DNA from: Haemonchus contortus
Taxonomy: Eukaryota; Nematoda; Chromadorea; Rhabditida; Trichostrongylidae
Length of the DNA stretch: 64,000 nucleotides
Assembly: GCA_000469685.2 (NCBI GenBank)
Contig: LS997567.1
Coordinates: 32,836,331 to 32,900,330 of the forward strand
Direction: 5' to 3'
The notes under the pieces are model-generated. The model did no database searches. It was not told the origin of the DNA and saw nothing but the letters and a program-made list of their open reading frames with translations. Of the stretch, positions 11,364 through 21,405 are shown in pieces. The position numbers and the translations under genes are program-made. Numbering within the stretch: the first letter of the stretch is position 1; every line of letters begins with the position of its first letter.

Positions 11364-11875
11364 AGCTTCTCCAGCTGTGCTTCTAAGGTCTCGATGCGTA
11401 GATGTATAACGTGTGGATGGTCTTCAGAAATTTTCAGTACATCTATATTACTGTCTAGATGAAGAACTGCTCTACTAGTGTCGCAAATATCTCTGAACGT
11501 TTGAATTAGCTCGTCAAAAAGTTCTTTTGGCGATGGTGGTGGTCCTATAGCTTCGATTAACGATGTGTTTTGTATCTTAAACTTTTGATTTTTCATCCTT
11601 TCATACGCAAGACTGTGCAGTTGTGATCTCGTCGTGTACTTCAGTGTAGACAACGATGTGTACGTTTTGCCCTGCAAGTTGATCGTTGGGGACTGAGTAA
11701 AAAACGAGTGGATAATCAAAAGAAGTATCGTGAATATTAGTGTTTGACCCGTACTCGAGGTAAAAGTCATGATGTAGTGTATCCCTGATGTAGTATACTT
11801 CATCCGACTATATAAGGTTGCAATTGTTTGTGTAGGTATCAATAAACTAAGTAGTGCGACGTAAAAAAGAGCCAC
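11360..11875 (-). CDS. Post-integrase ORF with hydrophobic segments (env position, unproven)
   Basis: This is a 171-codon frame starting 24 bp after the integrase tail. The N-terminus (MALFYVALLSLLIPTQT) could be a signal peptide or anchor. A second hydrophobic segment, TLIFTILLLIIHSFF, lies near residues 45-60. The C-terminal half is hydrophilic and helical (KELFDELIQTFRDICD, then LEAQLEKL). Some nematode BEL elements carry an env-like ORF here, so position and membrane segments fit. However, it has no visible Cys-rich ectodomain, N-glycosylation cluster or fusion motif. It could equally be the start of an accessory or Gag-like protein continuing into 11115-10271. Confidence 0.35.
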   Translation of the reverse strand: MALFYVALLSLLIPTQTIATLYSRMKYTTSGIHYIMTFTSSTGQTLIFTILLLIIHSFFTQSPTINLQGKTYTSLSTLKYTTRSQLHSLAYERMKNQKFKIQNTSLIEAIGPPPSPKELFDELIQTFRDICDTSRAVLHLDSNIDVLKISEDHPHVIHLRIETLEAQLEKL

Positions 11876-11898
11876 CTTGGAGAGTAAGTGTTTGATTT

Positions 11899-13380
11899 TT
11901 AAGCAATTGCTGTACTCTTTCGAATTTCTATTATGTTCATTGTTCGGCGACGCAGGTTATATCGCAGTTTAGAGGAATGACCTGATGTTTCTCGGTCTCC
12001 ATAGTGTGATTTATGTTCAGTTGTTCCAAGATGTAAGTTGGTATTCGAGAATGCTCCGTTGGAAGTTACCTTCAATGGCACTAGTAATTTCACTGAACGA
12101 CGAATTTTGCAGCGTGAAGAAGCTATGAGTTCTACTTCTCGTACGACGCCGTCTGTACCTTGTTTCGTATTTGTGATACGAGCCATTCGCCATTCATTGC
12201 GCGGGGGCACAGAATCGCAAACCAGTACTACATCCCCAACTGTTAGTAGAAGTTACTCTCAGAGACTTGTGAAGTACTGTTGGTACAAAACCCTCCAGAA
12301 TTTTCCCGTGGCATCGCGTGACCATTTCGAGGCGTCGAGTAATTCTTTTCTTGTTTTAATAGTTCAGACCTCTTCAGTTGGTAAATATTCTTCCTCACAG
12401 GGGCCCATTTCCCACTGTTCAGTGGTGAGTTCAGAACCAGATCCTCTTGTGGGAGTCTATAGTTCTCAGTGAGCTCTGGTATGCCAAAGACCTGGAATTC
12501 AGACACGCCTTCACATCCGTTAAAAGTCTACGTAAATGGTCTCATGAACGTGTTGTGCACCCCATAGTGCTTTTTTTAGTGGGTGTTTAACTGTCTTTCA
12601 TGAACCGTCCTGCCGAGGGGTATCGGTGTTATGTGTTTCCATTGAATATCCTTATTGGCGACCACGTCCTAAATTTCAGCACTGATCTCTTCAGGGTGCT
12701 GACTGTTCAATAGAATAGTTGGCTGGGTAAGAAAGTGGGTGCATTATTACATGTGATCGGCTCTGGAGCCCCTCTTCTTGCTATGAAGCGTCGGAGAGCA
12801 TTGATGGAGTCTACCGTGTTCATATTCTGCAGCATCTTCAAGTGTAGAAGTCGTGCAACAGTGCATGTAAAAATGCAGCCGTAGTAACGTGGCTTGAGTG
12901 TGTATTCAGAGGAAGATCGAAGAAAAAAGTTGCAATGGATCGCTGCACTCTCCTCTGAGGTAAGTCAACTAAATCCGGTTTTGGATAATTGAACAAGTAA
13001 TTGAGGCCATTGAAGCGTCTTCACTTCACATTTGTATATCAATGTTCGCACTTATTGTCTTGATTTTGGTATCCAGTACCTCTGTCGAGCGGTGGAAATA
13101 GTATGTTCTACTCTTTGGTGGTACAGTCCTTTAGCTTTCTCGCTTACCAATCGTGGCAGATTGGTATTGGGAGCTACGTAAATAGGAGATTCTGTTTTTC
13201 AACGAGTGACGAGTTGCCAAGTCGTCCCTTTGAACGTCTAATTCCATTGGAGTGCAGGAAAAGTCTACTTTCCACAAATCTGCGATATGCTTCTGTCACA
13301 TATGTTGATTGATGGTGGCGTATTAGTGATATGCTTGCAGCTCGTAAAACTGTGGCCTGCAAGATGTACGAGGAGCCCAA
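11899..13380 (-). pseudogene. BEL-1 integrase region
   Basis: In transcription order: an AYRRFVESRLFLHSNGIRR... GRLGN block at 13174-13320, the sequence before the integrase zinc domain in BEL/Pao Pol. Then a broken catalytic core with YYGCIFTC near 12890 and RRGAPEPITCNNAPTF near 12730-12775. Family members have an S/C-D-N-A motif, so the second catalytic Asp appears replaced by Asn. The C-terminal part is at 12506-12243. Last is a DUF5641-like tail at 12210-11899 (PRNEWRMARI... DGVVREVEL... RRSVKLLVPL). Several frameshifts separate the blocks. Known role: LTR-end processing and strand transfer into the genome; this copy cannot do that. Confidence 0.8.
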
Positions 13381-13769
13381 TATGATACGTAATTCACCTA
13401 TTGACGACCATGCAGTTCACATGTGGACTGCAGTTGTATTTTTTTCATCTGAATTTCTACTTTCTTTCAATTCTTCTTTTCGAAACATTACATCAGGCCT
13501 AAATGAAACTACATACAGTGTGGTCCTACCAAATCTTCTAATTTTGCAGTTGTAAAGGTTTTTTTTGAAGGAGTACATTACCTTGGTAAATTTTTTATTC
13601 GTTGAACAACTTCAGAAAATGAGATATTTCGAAAAGATGGTTTTCACTAGCATTTCCAAATGCAAAGCTTGTAAAAGTTCCCCGAAACAATTTCTGGTAA
13701 TGATTATCCCATTGGCGACGGCGCCTTCTACATTGTCCTTACATTAACTTTTAATTTCTCTTATAACTG

Positions 13770-13960
13770 TATTGAAAGTGAATAATTACTGGCCCACGAA
13801 GCTTCAAGATTCTTGAGAAAGTTGTGAGCTAAGCTGATACTTGAAAATATGAAAAAAACTATAAGAACGCTCGATAAATAATGTGAATACTGCAGAGGCA
13901 CGATATGGTATGGCCCGCCGGCGGGCCACGCGGTCGTCAATGGGTTAAGGAACATTTCTG
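13770..13960. repeat. Dispersed MITE-like repeat, copy 2 (inside BEL-1 pol)
   Basis: Aligns with 8881-9060. It interrupts the Pol reading between the RNase H/connection part (ends about 13972) and the integrase (starts about 13760), and contains a GGCCCGCCGGCGGGCC palindrome at 13913-13928. The copy therefore entered BEL-1 after the latter had inserted. Confidence 0.55.
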
Positions 13961-13971
13961 TAGATTCTTGT

Positions 13972-14720
13972 TCAAGAATCTTCTGGTAGTGCACGCAGCA
14001 ACTTTTTCAGGAAGTTCAGCGCTCTGGCCGTTACTCTTTTTGCTTTTAGAATTGAGCTGAAGCGCTCTAGATCCACCCAGACGCTTTTGTTAGCTCCGAC
14101 TGTGGCTGTTACTGCATTGATGTGCAAATTATTTTCTGTTACTTCTGGCTCATTTAAGTCACACTTGTAGTACGTAGTGTTCCACCTCGAGATTGGCTGC
14201 GTAAGAAATTCGACCACCAACAGTGGTCTTGTGATTGATCACCTGTTAGCCCTCGTGCCTGCATCAGCAGGATTTTCTTTTGTATTCTCATAGGCGAAAC
14301 GAATATTTGTGCCGTCTTGTTCAAATTATTCAAAAACCTGCTTGAAGCGATTTGGGAATCTAAAAATGTGCAAATTTCGTTTCTCCTCTATGACGTCCTC
14401 TTAAATGCTCCTTCATTGCTTGTGTACCGAGCAACCTAATAGAGTTCCCATTGTGAATGCGATCATTTCTAATTTTGGCATTGTGGTTGTTTTAATGGAC
14501 GGTAGTTTGCATTTTGCCATGATCAGAGCTGTTCTTCTGTAAAAGCGTATGCGCATGTGGCCATTGTCATGTCACTGGCGACTGCGAATACTATTATGTT
14601 GAATGAGCTGGTGGTTTCCAGAAACCTTTTGAGTATTGTGCATTTAAACCCATTGATTGCTGCAGCGACTTTATTCCAAGAGCCCTCAAAGCATTCAGGT
14701 GAAGGTGTGTCCCATCCGAG
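13972..14720 (-). pseudogene. BEL-1 RNase H and connection region
   Basis: The minus strand carries Pol sequence after the RT: a WDTPSP region near 14690, then AFTEEQLW near 14530 and sequence typical of the BEL RNase H/connection, broken by stops, then an 82-codon open piece (13972-14220). Catalytic residues of RNase H could not be placed with confidence. Confidence 0.6.
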
Positions 14721-16113
14721 GTTATGCTTCTATAGCGTCTGTTGAAAGTGTTCTGCTCGGGTAAATAACGGAACAAACCATCTTAGTGAATCATATATGG
14801 AGGCAATCTGCCGTGCGACAGTTCATTTCGTAGCTTTACTTGCTGGTTCTACGCTGAATGCAATATGCAGGCTGTCATTTGCTGCATTCCATCGTATAAC
14901 TGGTACCTTTTGTTGATCCTTTTGTGCACAAGCATCCGCTGGTATTATATTTCTGAGATTCACTCGATATGCAAGAAATTCGCGTAGACTCATGTTCATC
15001 TCGGCAAAATTTGACGTGAAGCCGTTGTATTATCAATAAGGTCTTTCTGTGTGTCAACGGAATCTCCCGTATGTCTTGAGCAAAACTTTTGTTCGGTACC
15101 GCATTGAATAATGTATCGTTCCTGCCAGCAAGAATGGTGATACGTTTAGGTCGAATGTAATACTTGTGAAGCGGTATGTTACAATGTTGTCGTCTGTGAA
15201 GGTTTGATCAATGTTTCGAATCCAAAGAACTCCTGTGGCACCTCTATCCAATTCATGGAGACGTACCTGTAGGAACGCTTTTTCTACATCTGACGTAGCC
15301 GTATAAAGGGATAGGCGGAATGGGATCAACAGTGCATTGAGGTCTGGAAAGATCGTCGGACTCTGGTTTAGAATATCATTCAGGGATGAACAATTCTTGT
15401 AATGAGATGAAGCATCTAATACAATCTTTAATTTCGTGGTTTTTGTGTGGTTTCAAGACCGATTGATGTAAAATGTAGTGTACCATCGGCCTGGCTTGTC
15501 ATTTGGAATTTGCTCAATGAAACCTTTCTTTGATTGTGTGCGAAATGTGATGTCATAGTCACTAAGGAGTTTTGTTTTCGCTATTAGCGTACCTACTACT
15601 CCGTGTAGTCGTTTGAGCGCGATCAGCTTGTTGTCCGGTGAAGGTGTGTGATTGTCTTTGTATGGAGAACGAACATAATAATCATCTTGACGTCGCTCGA
15701 CGATGTTCTTGAAGAAGCTCTCAACCTGAGCAATGATTGTTGCTTTCTCCGCATTTGGGTTGTTGTGTACTCGCATATACTAACCGAGTCCATTGTCCAG
15801 TACCTATCCCATCTAGTAATGTCATTTGCCCACTCTATAACGGAGTTCATTTTTGAGATAACGTTCTTGTTAACGTTACTCTCTTGTATATAACCTTCTT
15901 GAAGTATATGTTGTTTAATTACAATCAGGTACCCCAGTTTGGAGGGGATAATCCGCAATCTTGATGGTGATGTGTGTCGCGGTTGTGGAGCTTCCAATGG
16001 GCTCCATAGCTGGTCGCAGCCAAGCAATATTTGAGGTTTGAAGAGACTCTTTGTTCAGGCTTCGAGAGCGTGATGTTGTTACGTGACACAAATGTAAGGA
16101 CTTCCTGAGTCAA
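14721..16113 (-). pseudogene. BEL-1 reverse transcriptase region
   Basis: Blocks in order: the pre-RT LGCDQLW and SKLGYLI segments (15925-16027); a WDRYW block at about 15800; RRQDDYYVRSPYKDN and KLIALKRLHG (15600-15720); SDVEKAFLQVRLHELDRG (15245-15295), which holds the first catalytic Asp of the palm; then SLREFLAYRVN at about 14950-14990. The stretch between 15054 and 15000 that should contain NLYVDN is too short and lacks it, so the second catalytic pair has been deleted. Frameshifts occur at several block boundaries. The family copies the RNA into cDNA in virus-like particles; this one cannot. Confidence 0.8.
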
Positions 16114-16196
16114 CTGAGCCGTCTATTCCTTTCTTGTTGGGACTGGAGACGTGTACAGTCGCACTCTATGTCCCTGTTCTTTATGGTCCCAAGTAT

Positions 16197-16380
16197 TTAT
16201 CTAATGTTATGACCCCACTCGTAATGAATGTAGGTCTTTCTGTGCTGAATATGTACATCAAGAGCCCTTGCTGTTGTGTACATGTTAGTTCTAAGTCTTT
16301 TGCTAGTTTGAGTGCAATGAAGGACAGATCGGCACCTGTGTCGAAGAGATCTCCACTTCTCTCCAGACATCACGGACAAA
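16197..16380 (-). pseudogene. BEL-1 aspartic protease region
   Basis: The minus strand reads DLFDTGADLSFIALKLAKDL around 16290-16350, the DTGA active site of retropepsins followed by the usual hydrophobic S-F-I stretch. It lies between the Gag knuckle and the RT, as expected for a Gag-Pol processing protease. Flanking frames are broken. Confidence 0.8.
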
Positions 16381-16604
16381 ATCGTGTACTCTTGCGACTT
16401 CCATCAACAGTAGTACTCTGCCACTACTTGAGCCGGCAACGTTGCTTTGAAATGATGTTTCTAGTAGCGTTTCTCGGACGGTAGCTGAAATATCCTGACT
16501 TTCTAGAACGTCACTACCTGCACAGGATGTGCGTTGATGTTACTTGAAGTTCCTCGAGCTTCACGTGTCTTCCTGGAGCAGTAAATGTGGCATGGTGTGG
16601 TCTG

Positions 16605-17900
16605 TCATGTCTTGGTGTTTTGTACATAGATTCCACCTTCTCTAAGTTTCGGTGAGTTTTGAATAGCTGCTCTACCCTGCCTTCTTGGGCACAGAGCCTG
16701 ATAATGTTTCGACCCTTGATAATTTCTGCAACCCTCGTTTGTACAATCTTTTGCCCAATGTCCCTCCTTTCCGCAATTTAAGCATCTGTTTTGCTTCTGC
16801 ATCACAGATCGCCTTGTGGCTATGTTTATGAATTCCATGCAGTCAGCTGATTTACGCTGCATTGAATCGCAGAATATACTTTCTGCGTTTTTTTCTGGGA
16901 GGCATGTTCCGCATCACGTCAGAGATGTTGAACTTCTTCCTGTGTATGGGAACAGTATTGGTATTCTCTTTGCCAAAGAATGGTCTGCTGTGAGAAATTT
17001 GGTCGACCATGCTCTCGATTTGTTCCTCACTTGTCGAGAGATTATAAGATGAGATTATCGAGAGTGGCTAGAATGCTTCTCATTTTCCAGTCACTGTCGA
17101 CGTTGTTCAAAGAAAGGTAGACACTCAAAGCTTTTCTCTGAAGATCGAACGAAAACCTTGCCAGAAGGAGAGAAAGGAACCATATAGTGAAACGTTCAAA
17201 TCTTCTAATTGTGCTACAATTGAGAGTACTTGCTCCAAGAGGCGACATTTGGCAGGAACGATAGTGTTTTCTGCTTTTGCCGTACCAAGCCGATTATTAA
17301 GTCATGAGCGTGCATTGGTCGCTATATTTGTCCCTAAGAAGTTGTATTGCGTGGTCATACTTCGCTTCCATAATTGGGAATTTTCCCAATAATTCGAGTG
17401 CGTTTCCGCGTAGGGAGTTAAGCGAATGGTTGAATTTGATCAACTTGCTAGATGGTTGACATGGGACGTTTGCTTGATGCAGTATCCGAAAGTTCGTAAA
17501 AACCTCAATTCTTCCACTAAAAGATGGCAAAGGAATTGCCGGAACATGAACGGTGAGCGTCTTCGGCAATTCTTGGGATGTACTACTTCCCTGGGAAAGC
17601 AACTTTTCTGTTTCCAATTTTATCGCTAGCCGTTGGGCGCGATCAAAGATTGCTAGAGATGTTTCAATGTATTCTTCCGTCTGTTCTGTGTGTTTCTGCG
17701 ATAGATTTTCAATGCTATCTAACGCCATTGTGAAATCACTCAACGCAGTTGAGAGTAAGGCAACCGAAGCCTTAAGATCGACAATCGCTGCATCGATGCG
17801 TGTCGATGAGTCTGACTCATGAGATCTGTTATTTTGGCAGGATTCTCCTCTTCATTCACCCTTTTCAAATTATTCGTGTAGCGTGCTACGGAGCTTTTCT
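16605..17900 (-). pseudogene. BEL-1 gag
   Basis: A basic N-terminal piece (ARYTNNLKRVNEE, about 17850-17900) is followed after a frameshift at about 17745 by a DUF1759-like capsid segment. This has LPSFSGRIEVFTNFR near 17500 and then LNSLRGNALELLGKFPI, with a 148-codon open stretch at 17297-17743. A further Gag piece is at 17042-17248. The zinc-knuckle part at 16605-16862 contains NRCLNCGKEGHWAKDC (intact CCHC) and CRNYQGSKHYQALC, a second knuckle with Tyr in place of its second Cys. Gag forms the particle and the knuckle binds RNA. At least three frame breaks make it non-coding now. Confidence 0.8.
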
Positions 17901-17960
17901 TGCATTTTAAAGATGGCGTTCCAACCAAATCAGATGAAAAATAATCGAAATTAAAATCAA

Positions 17961-18058
17961 AGTGTAAGAGGAAAAGCAACGTGGAAAAGCAGGAGAGAAA
18001 AGCAAAAAGCAAAAGCAAAAGAAGCGAGAGAAAAAGCAAGAGAAAAAGCCAAAAGCAA
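17961..18058. repeat. Purine-rich AAAAGC-type simple repeat
   Basis: Tandem AAAAGC / GAGAAAAGC units fill the BEL-1 leader just upstream of gag (minus-strand sense: GCTTTT-rich). Confidence 0.8.
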
Positions 18059-18356
18059 ATGTTAGCTACTGGGACCTACTGGGACGCTGAATGACTTGGA
18101 AGAAAGGAGTAAAAACTGCACTTTCTACGAAGATTTCCAGATTTCGAACTTTTACAAATGTTGTATGAGCGCGAAGTTTTTGAGAAACGTTGATTGTGCT
18201 TGCAAACGTCAGATCTGATATTGAAACGATCTTCTGTGTAGAAATAGTTAAAATAGGAAGAATCGCTTTTAACTTCAGCGTCCAGTATAATATGTCAAAT
18301 GTGTCGAAAAGTTGCTAAATAGAACCTATCATACCTCAAGCAGTCCGTGTCGTAAT

Positions 18357-18369
18357 GGCCGATGCACCG
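18357..18369 (-). other. BEL-1 primer-binding site (tRNA-Gly-like)
   Basis: Immediately after the 5' LTR the minus strand reads CGGTGCATCGGCC. This resembles the complement of a tRNA-Gly(GCC) 3' end (TGGTGCATTGGCC), with two mismatches in 13. The position fits a PBS. The tRNA identity is inference. Confidence 0.55.
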
Positions 18370-18975
18370 TATAGAAATTGGGTCGCTCTAGTTGTACGGC
18401 AATCGATAGAATAGCGTTAGAATAGACTCAATCCCTTAGAATAGCTACAGTTCACACTTATCTTGCCGCCACACGATTGTCCGTGTATTTCTCCTACCAC
18501 GTTCCAGACAGAGACCACACGTACAGGAACTTCTTCATATCCCTCGAACTTGAGTCATTGAACCCGTCAATAAAATACACGTCAACAATACCATAACCAA
18601 GTAACGCTGCGATACTGCCAGAAACTGTCTTAAGGAGAATTTATGTGTGATGAAATGGCTAAAGATAGGAACAAGACCAATATCGGATAATTGAAGTAAA
18701 GAATGCAGACACAACAAAGGCATGTGAGGTTATACTGAAAATACTGAGGGTAAGCAAGTTCATTACATAATATCACTACAAAAGGAAGCAGTAAGTAGAA
18801 CTAAAGTAAATAAAAGTAATGACAGCGGGATGAGTGCGTTGACTCTAGGATAGGACTGGCTATCCGTCTTGTGGGAACTGAGTTGCGAAATACCCTGTAG
18901 AGCCACTGTACGCGGACCTTTTAATCCCAGTGTTCGCACGCAGAACTATCGTCGGGATTGCGAGAATTCGTGATA
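18370..18975 (-). repeat. BEL-1 5' LTR
   Basis: Partner of 9362-9931. On the minus strand it starts TATCACGAATTCTCGC and ends AATTTCTATA. It contains the ~35-bp segment (about 18590-18628) missing from the other LTR. The promoter should lie here, but I do not see a strong TATA box on the minus strand. Confidence 0.9.
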
Positions 18976-19320
18976 GGTGACAGCCGGCCGGCTGTTCGCG
19001 GATGACTACGAGACGAGAGTGTACAGACCACCGGCGTCCCACATCTCATCTAATGAGCACCTCGGTGTTCCATTAATCGTACAGAGACTGTCGGGAGAAT
19101 ATCATTAGGGATTCGGGCAAGGAGATCGCCTCGAATACCGCACAATACAAGATGGACATCGCAGAAAACAAATAGAAAGCCAATAGAGCAAACCAATTTT
19201 ATTAAAGTGTTTATGACTAATTTCTTATCAAAACTGTACATTGACATTGGGATCTGTTGCTTTCTGCTTTCGCCCAACCCCAGAGACGGCGATGGACGGC
19301 ATTGACAGTGGCACGCAGCT
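18976..19320. other. Flank of BEL-1, nothing recognised
   Basis: Starts with the GGTGA target duplication, then GC-rich CAGCCGGCCGGCTG (18981-18994, palindromic). No gene features. Confidence 0.5.
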
Positions 19321-20230
19321 AGGGTCATCGAGTTGGTCCTGGCTTTTTGCTAAGCATTTTCTAGATCATTTCTTCTCTTGTTTGGACTGAAGGATGCTTT
19401 CATCTCAGAGGCTGACCACATGGAGACATTCATGGGGTTTAGGTCAGGGCTCCAGAGTGGTCACTGATCGAAGGTTATAAAGTCAAGAAACCCTTTTTAC
19501 GAAATTTCTAGGCAATTTCTGTTCTGCGGTCTGGAGCTTCATCTTGACAATATGACCGGTTCGAATCACCAAAGTGTCCTATTGCGCACGAAGAGATCAA
19601 ACAGGCCTCCTAACCAACTTTCACTCCATAATTTACAAGAATAATCGGTGTCTTTGCCTCGGCGGTGACGCTAGCACAGGCCATCACAGAAAGTTAGTGA
19701 GCCGGACGCTGTATCACTTTCAATCATTTGAGCTTCATAATAATCTTATCGCTCTACTTATTGAGCGCCTATTTCGCTGGGAATATCTTTTCGTCGGTGA
19801 ACAGGAATTCCACACGACAATTTTTTCGGATGCGACAGGCAGCTTTTGTTAGCCAACCTTTCTCTTCTCTTTAACCTGCTCACTGGGGAGATCACTTTCT
19901 GATCGTATAAGGGTCTCGTTGTGCAGGTGATGCTTCACGATTTCACGCAGAAAATTTCATGAGGTATCCATTCATTTAGCCTTTTTTGACTCAGAATGAA
20001 TTTTACTGCTACGTAGACCTTTGCCCTGCTTCCTTAAAACTTCCCCTAAATATAACCACAGATCTCCTTGGTTTACCACTCCTATCTGCAATTGTTCCCA
20101 ACTCTCGAGAGCGTCTTACGGTTGAATGCACCACCTGCCTTGTTACGCTAGTTCGTCGATCTAGACAATAAGGTAAAGCCAAAAAATCTTTCCATCGGAG
20201 ATCTGATCCTTTTGCATAGCGGCACAATTC
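19320..20230 (-). pseudogene. Tc1/mariner transposase relic
   Basis: N-terminal part at about 20060-20227 on the minus strand: STVRRSRELGTIADRSGKPR, the helix-turn-helix/basic-hinge pattern. C-terminal part at about 19400-19480: PLWSPDLNPMNVSMW-like reading in frames with stops, the SPDLNP motif before the last catalytic acidic residue. The middle (19500-20050) is too decayed to read. Confidence 0.6.
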
Positions 20231-20749
20231 GTTCTAATTCACAAAGCAGTGGAGAAACTCTTAAGTGATTGAGAAGATAAATCGCCCTTGCATAACAACT
20301 ACTAATCTCGTAGGTCGCCAAATGCGATCAGCAGTACATATTAACCGTCCAAAACTGGCCACCTAAAACTTCTTCAACAAATATTACACCACCACCTTCC
20401 CCCCCCCCCCAGATATAGAAGTATCAAATCACATCGAACAACCCGTAATAAGACGGTCGCGTCGTCTTCAGGAGAAATAACAAAGCCCAGCAAGCCAAAA
20501 TGGTAAGGGCAAAATATGCGTTCTTACGTGCAGAACACAATTCTTCGTAAATTAAATAAGATAAGCTAGTATCTGTATAGTGGTTTCACTGCCCGTATGT
20601 TAGTTGAAAACCACCAAGCCTATATACGTTTCGTCACTCTTACTTGCCTACTATTCGAATACCTTAACTCAGACTAGTAACTAATATTGTACCCAAGCTG
20701 ACGACCATTCACAAGTAGAATATACCATGATCGACTTTCTTTTAATGTA
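20231..20749. other. No gene recognised; poly(C) tract
   Basis: Contains an 11-base C run at 20400-20410 next to ACCACCACC. Otherwise anonymous AT-rich sequence. Confidence 0.5.
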
Positions 20750-20786
20750 ATTTGCTACAGCCTTTCCAAGATTATAAACATTACTG

Positions 20787-20822
20787 GGCTAACGTTTCGG
20801 CGAGTTCGCCTTCGTCAGAGCC
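20787..20822 (-). ncRNA. Hammerhead-ribozyme-like motif, copy 1
   Basis: On the minus strand the blocks are GGCU, CUGACGA, A, GGCG-AACU-CGCC, GAAA, CGUU, AGCC. GGCU and AGCC can pair as helix I. CUGACGA matches the CUGANGA core. GGCG/CGCC makes helix II with an AACU loop. GAAA follows, and ACGU can make a two-pair helix III only between two copies. Cleavage would fall after GUU. The extra A after CUGACGA departs from the consensus. Hammerheads are reported in Penelope-like elements; activity here is not shown. Confidence 0.6.
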
Positions 20823-20895
20823 TGAAAAAGTCGAAAAACCATTGAGACAGACTCTATAATTACTCCTGCTCTCTTCCAATCGACGGGGTGATTGC

Positions 20896-21237
20896 ATGAG
20901 AGCAGGAGTAGTTTACGAAAATCGTTGCCAGGCCTGTGGTGCTGAATATATTGGTGAAACAGGACGCCCCCTTCGTACTCGAATCAAAGAACACCTGGAG
21001 GGGCTAAGAAAGTCTCGCACCCAAACACCACTGGGAATGCATCGAGTTCTGTGCCACGATGGTAACGAACTCACAATTTCAGTAACCGTCTTGTCACTAG
21101 AAACGGAGACTACCGCGTGGAAAGCACTTGAGACGTGTTGGATTGCAGCTAGAGACCCGCAAATTAACAGGAAGGCAGAGCGTACGGCCGTAAGCCGTGA
21201 CCTTTCTCGACCTGTGCGAATTTTGAGATTACGGTGA
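20896..21237 (+). CDS. Penelope-type GIY-YIG endonuclease (partial ORF)
   Basis: This 113-codon frame begins at a Met after the position of the C-x2-C linker seen in longer copies. It contains GVVYENRCQACGAEYIGET (residues 4-22): GIY reads VVY, then C-x2-C, then YIG. This is followed by GRPLRTRIKEHLEGLRK, with the Arg/His helix. The downstream part holds HRVLCHDGNELT and LETETTAWKALE. The GIY-YIG domain nicks target DNA to prime retrotransposition. Sequence is close to 41058-41325 and to the minus copy at 42876-43215. Without the RT it cannot move itself. Confidence 0.8.
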   Translation: MRAGVVYENRCQACGAEYIGETGRPLRTRIKEHLEGLRKSRTQTPLGMHRVLCHDGNELTISVTVLSLETETTAWKALETCWIAARDPQINRKAERTAVSRDLSRPVRILRLR

Positions 21238-21405
21238 GGTCAGAAAGGAGCTGTAAACACTGGGTGGTCGATCTAACGCTTCGGCGATTTAGATCAAGGT
21301 GAGCTTCTTGTATACCGGGTTCGAGGGGTCTCTAGTCTAGAGAACTGTCTTTGGTTTATCTCGCCTTATTATAGAGTCTGTCTAAATGGTTTTTCGACTT
21401 TTTCA

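Larger units (their letters stand above)
9362..18975 (-). mobile_element. BEL/Pao LTR retrotransposon, complete but inactivated (BEL-1)
   Basis: A 9.6-kb element on the minus strand is bounded by direct ~570/606-bp LTRs and flanked by an identical 5-bp duplication, GGTGA (9357-9361 and 18976-18980), as expected of BEL/Pao integration. Reading from 18975 downwards the order is 5' LTR, primer-binding site, gag with zinc knuckle, DTGA protease, RT, RNase H/connection, integrase with HHCC-type and DUF5641-type ends, extra reading frames, polypurine tract and 3' LTR. Many frameshifts and stops are present. The RT segment expected to carry the catalytic YVDN motif is absent, and the second integrase Asp reads as Asn, so it is dead. 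The LTRs differ by many substitutions and one ~35-bp indel, so the insertion is old. Confidence 0.9.

Noticed and set aside
20896..21237. GIY-YIG ORF as a DNA-repair (UvrC or SLX1-like) host gene
   Set aside because: It is flanked by inverted pLTR pieces, has a Cys-rich Penelope-type linker in its longer copies, and occurs three times in the window.
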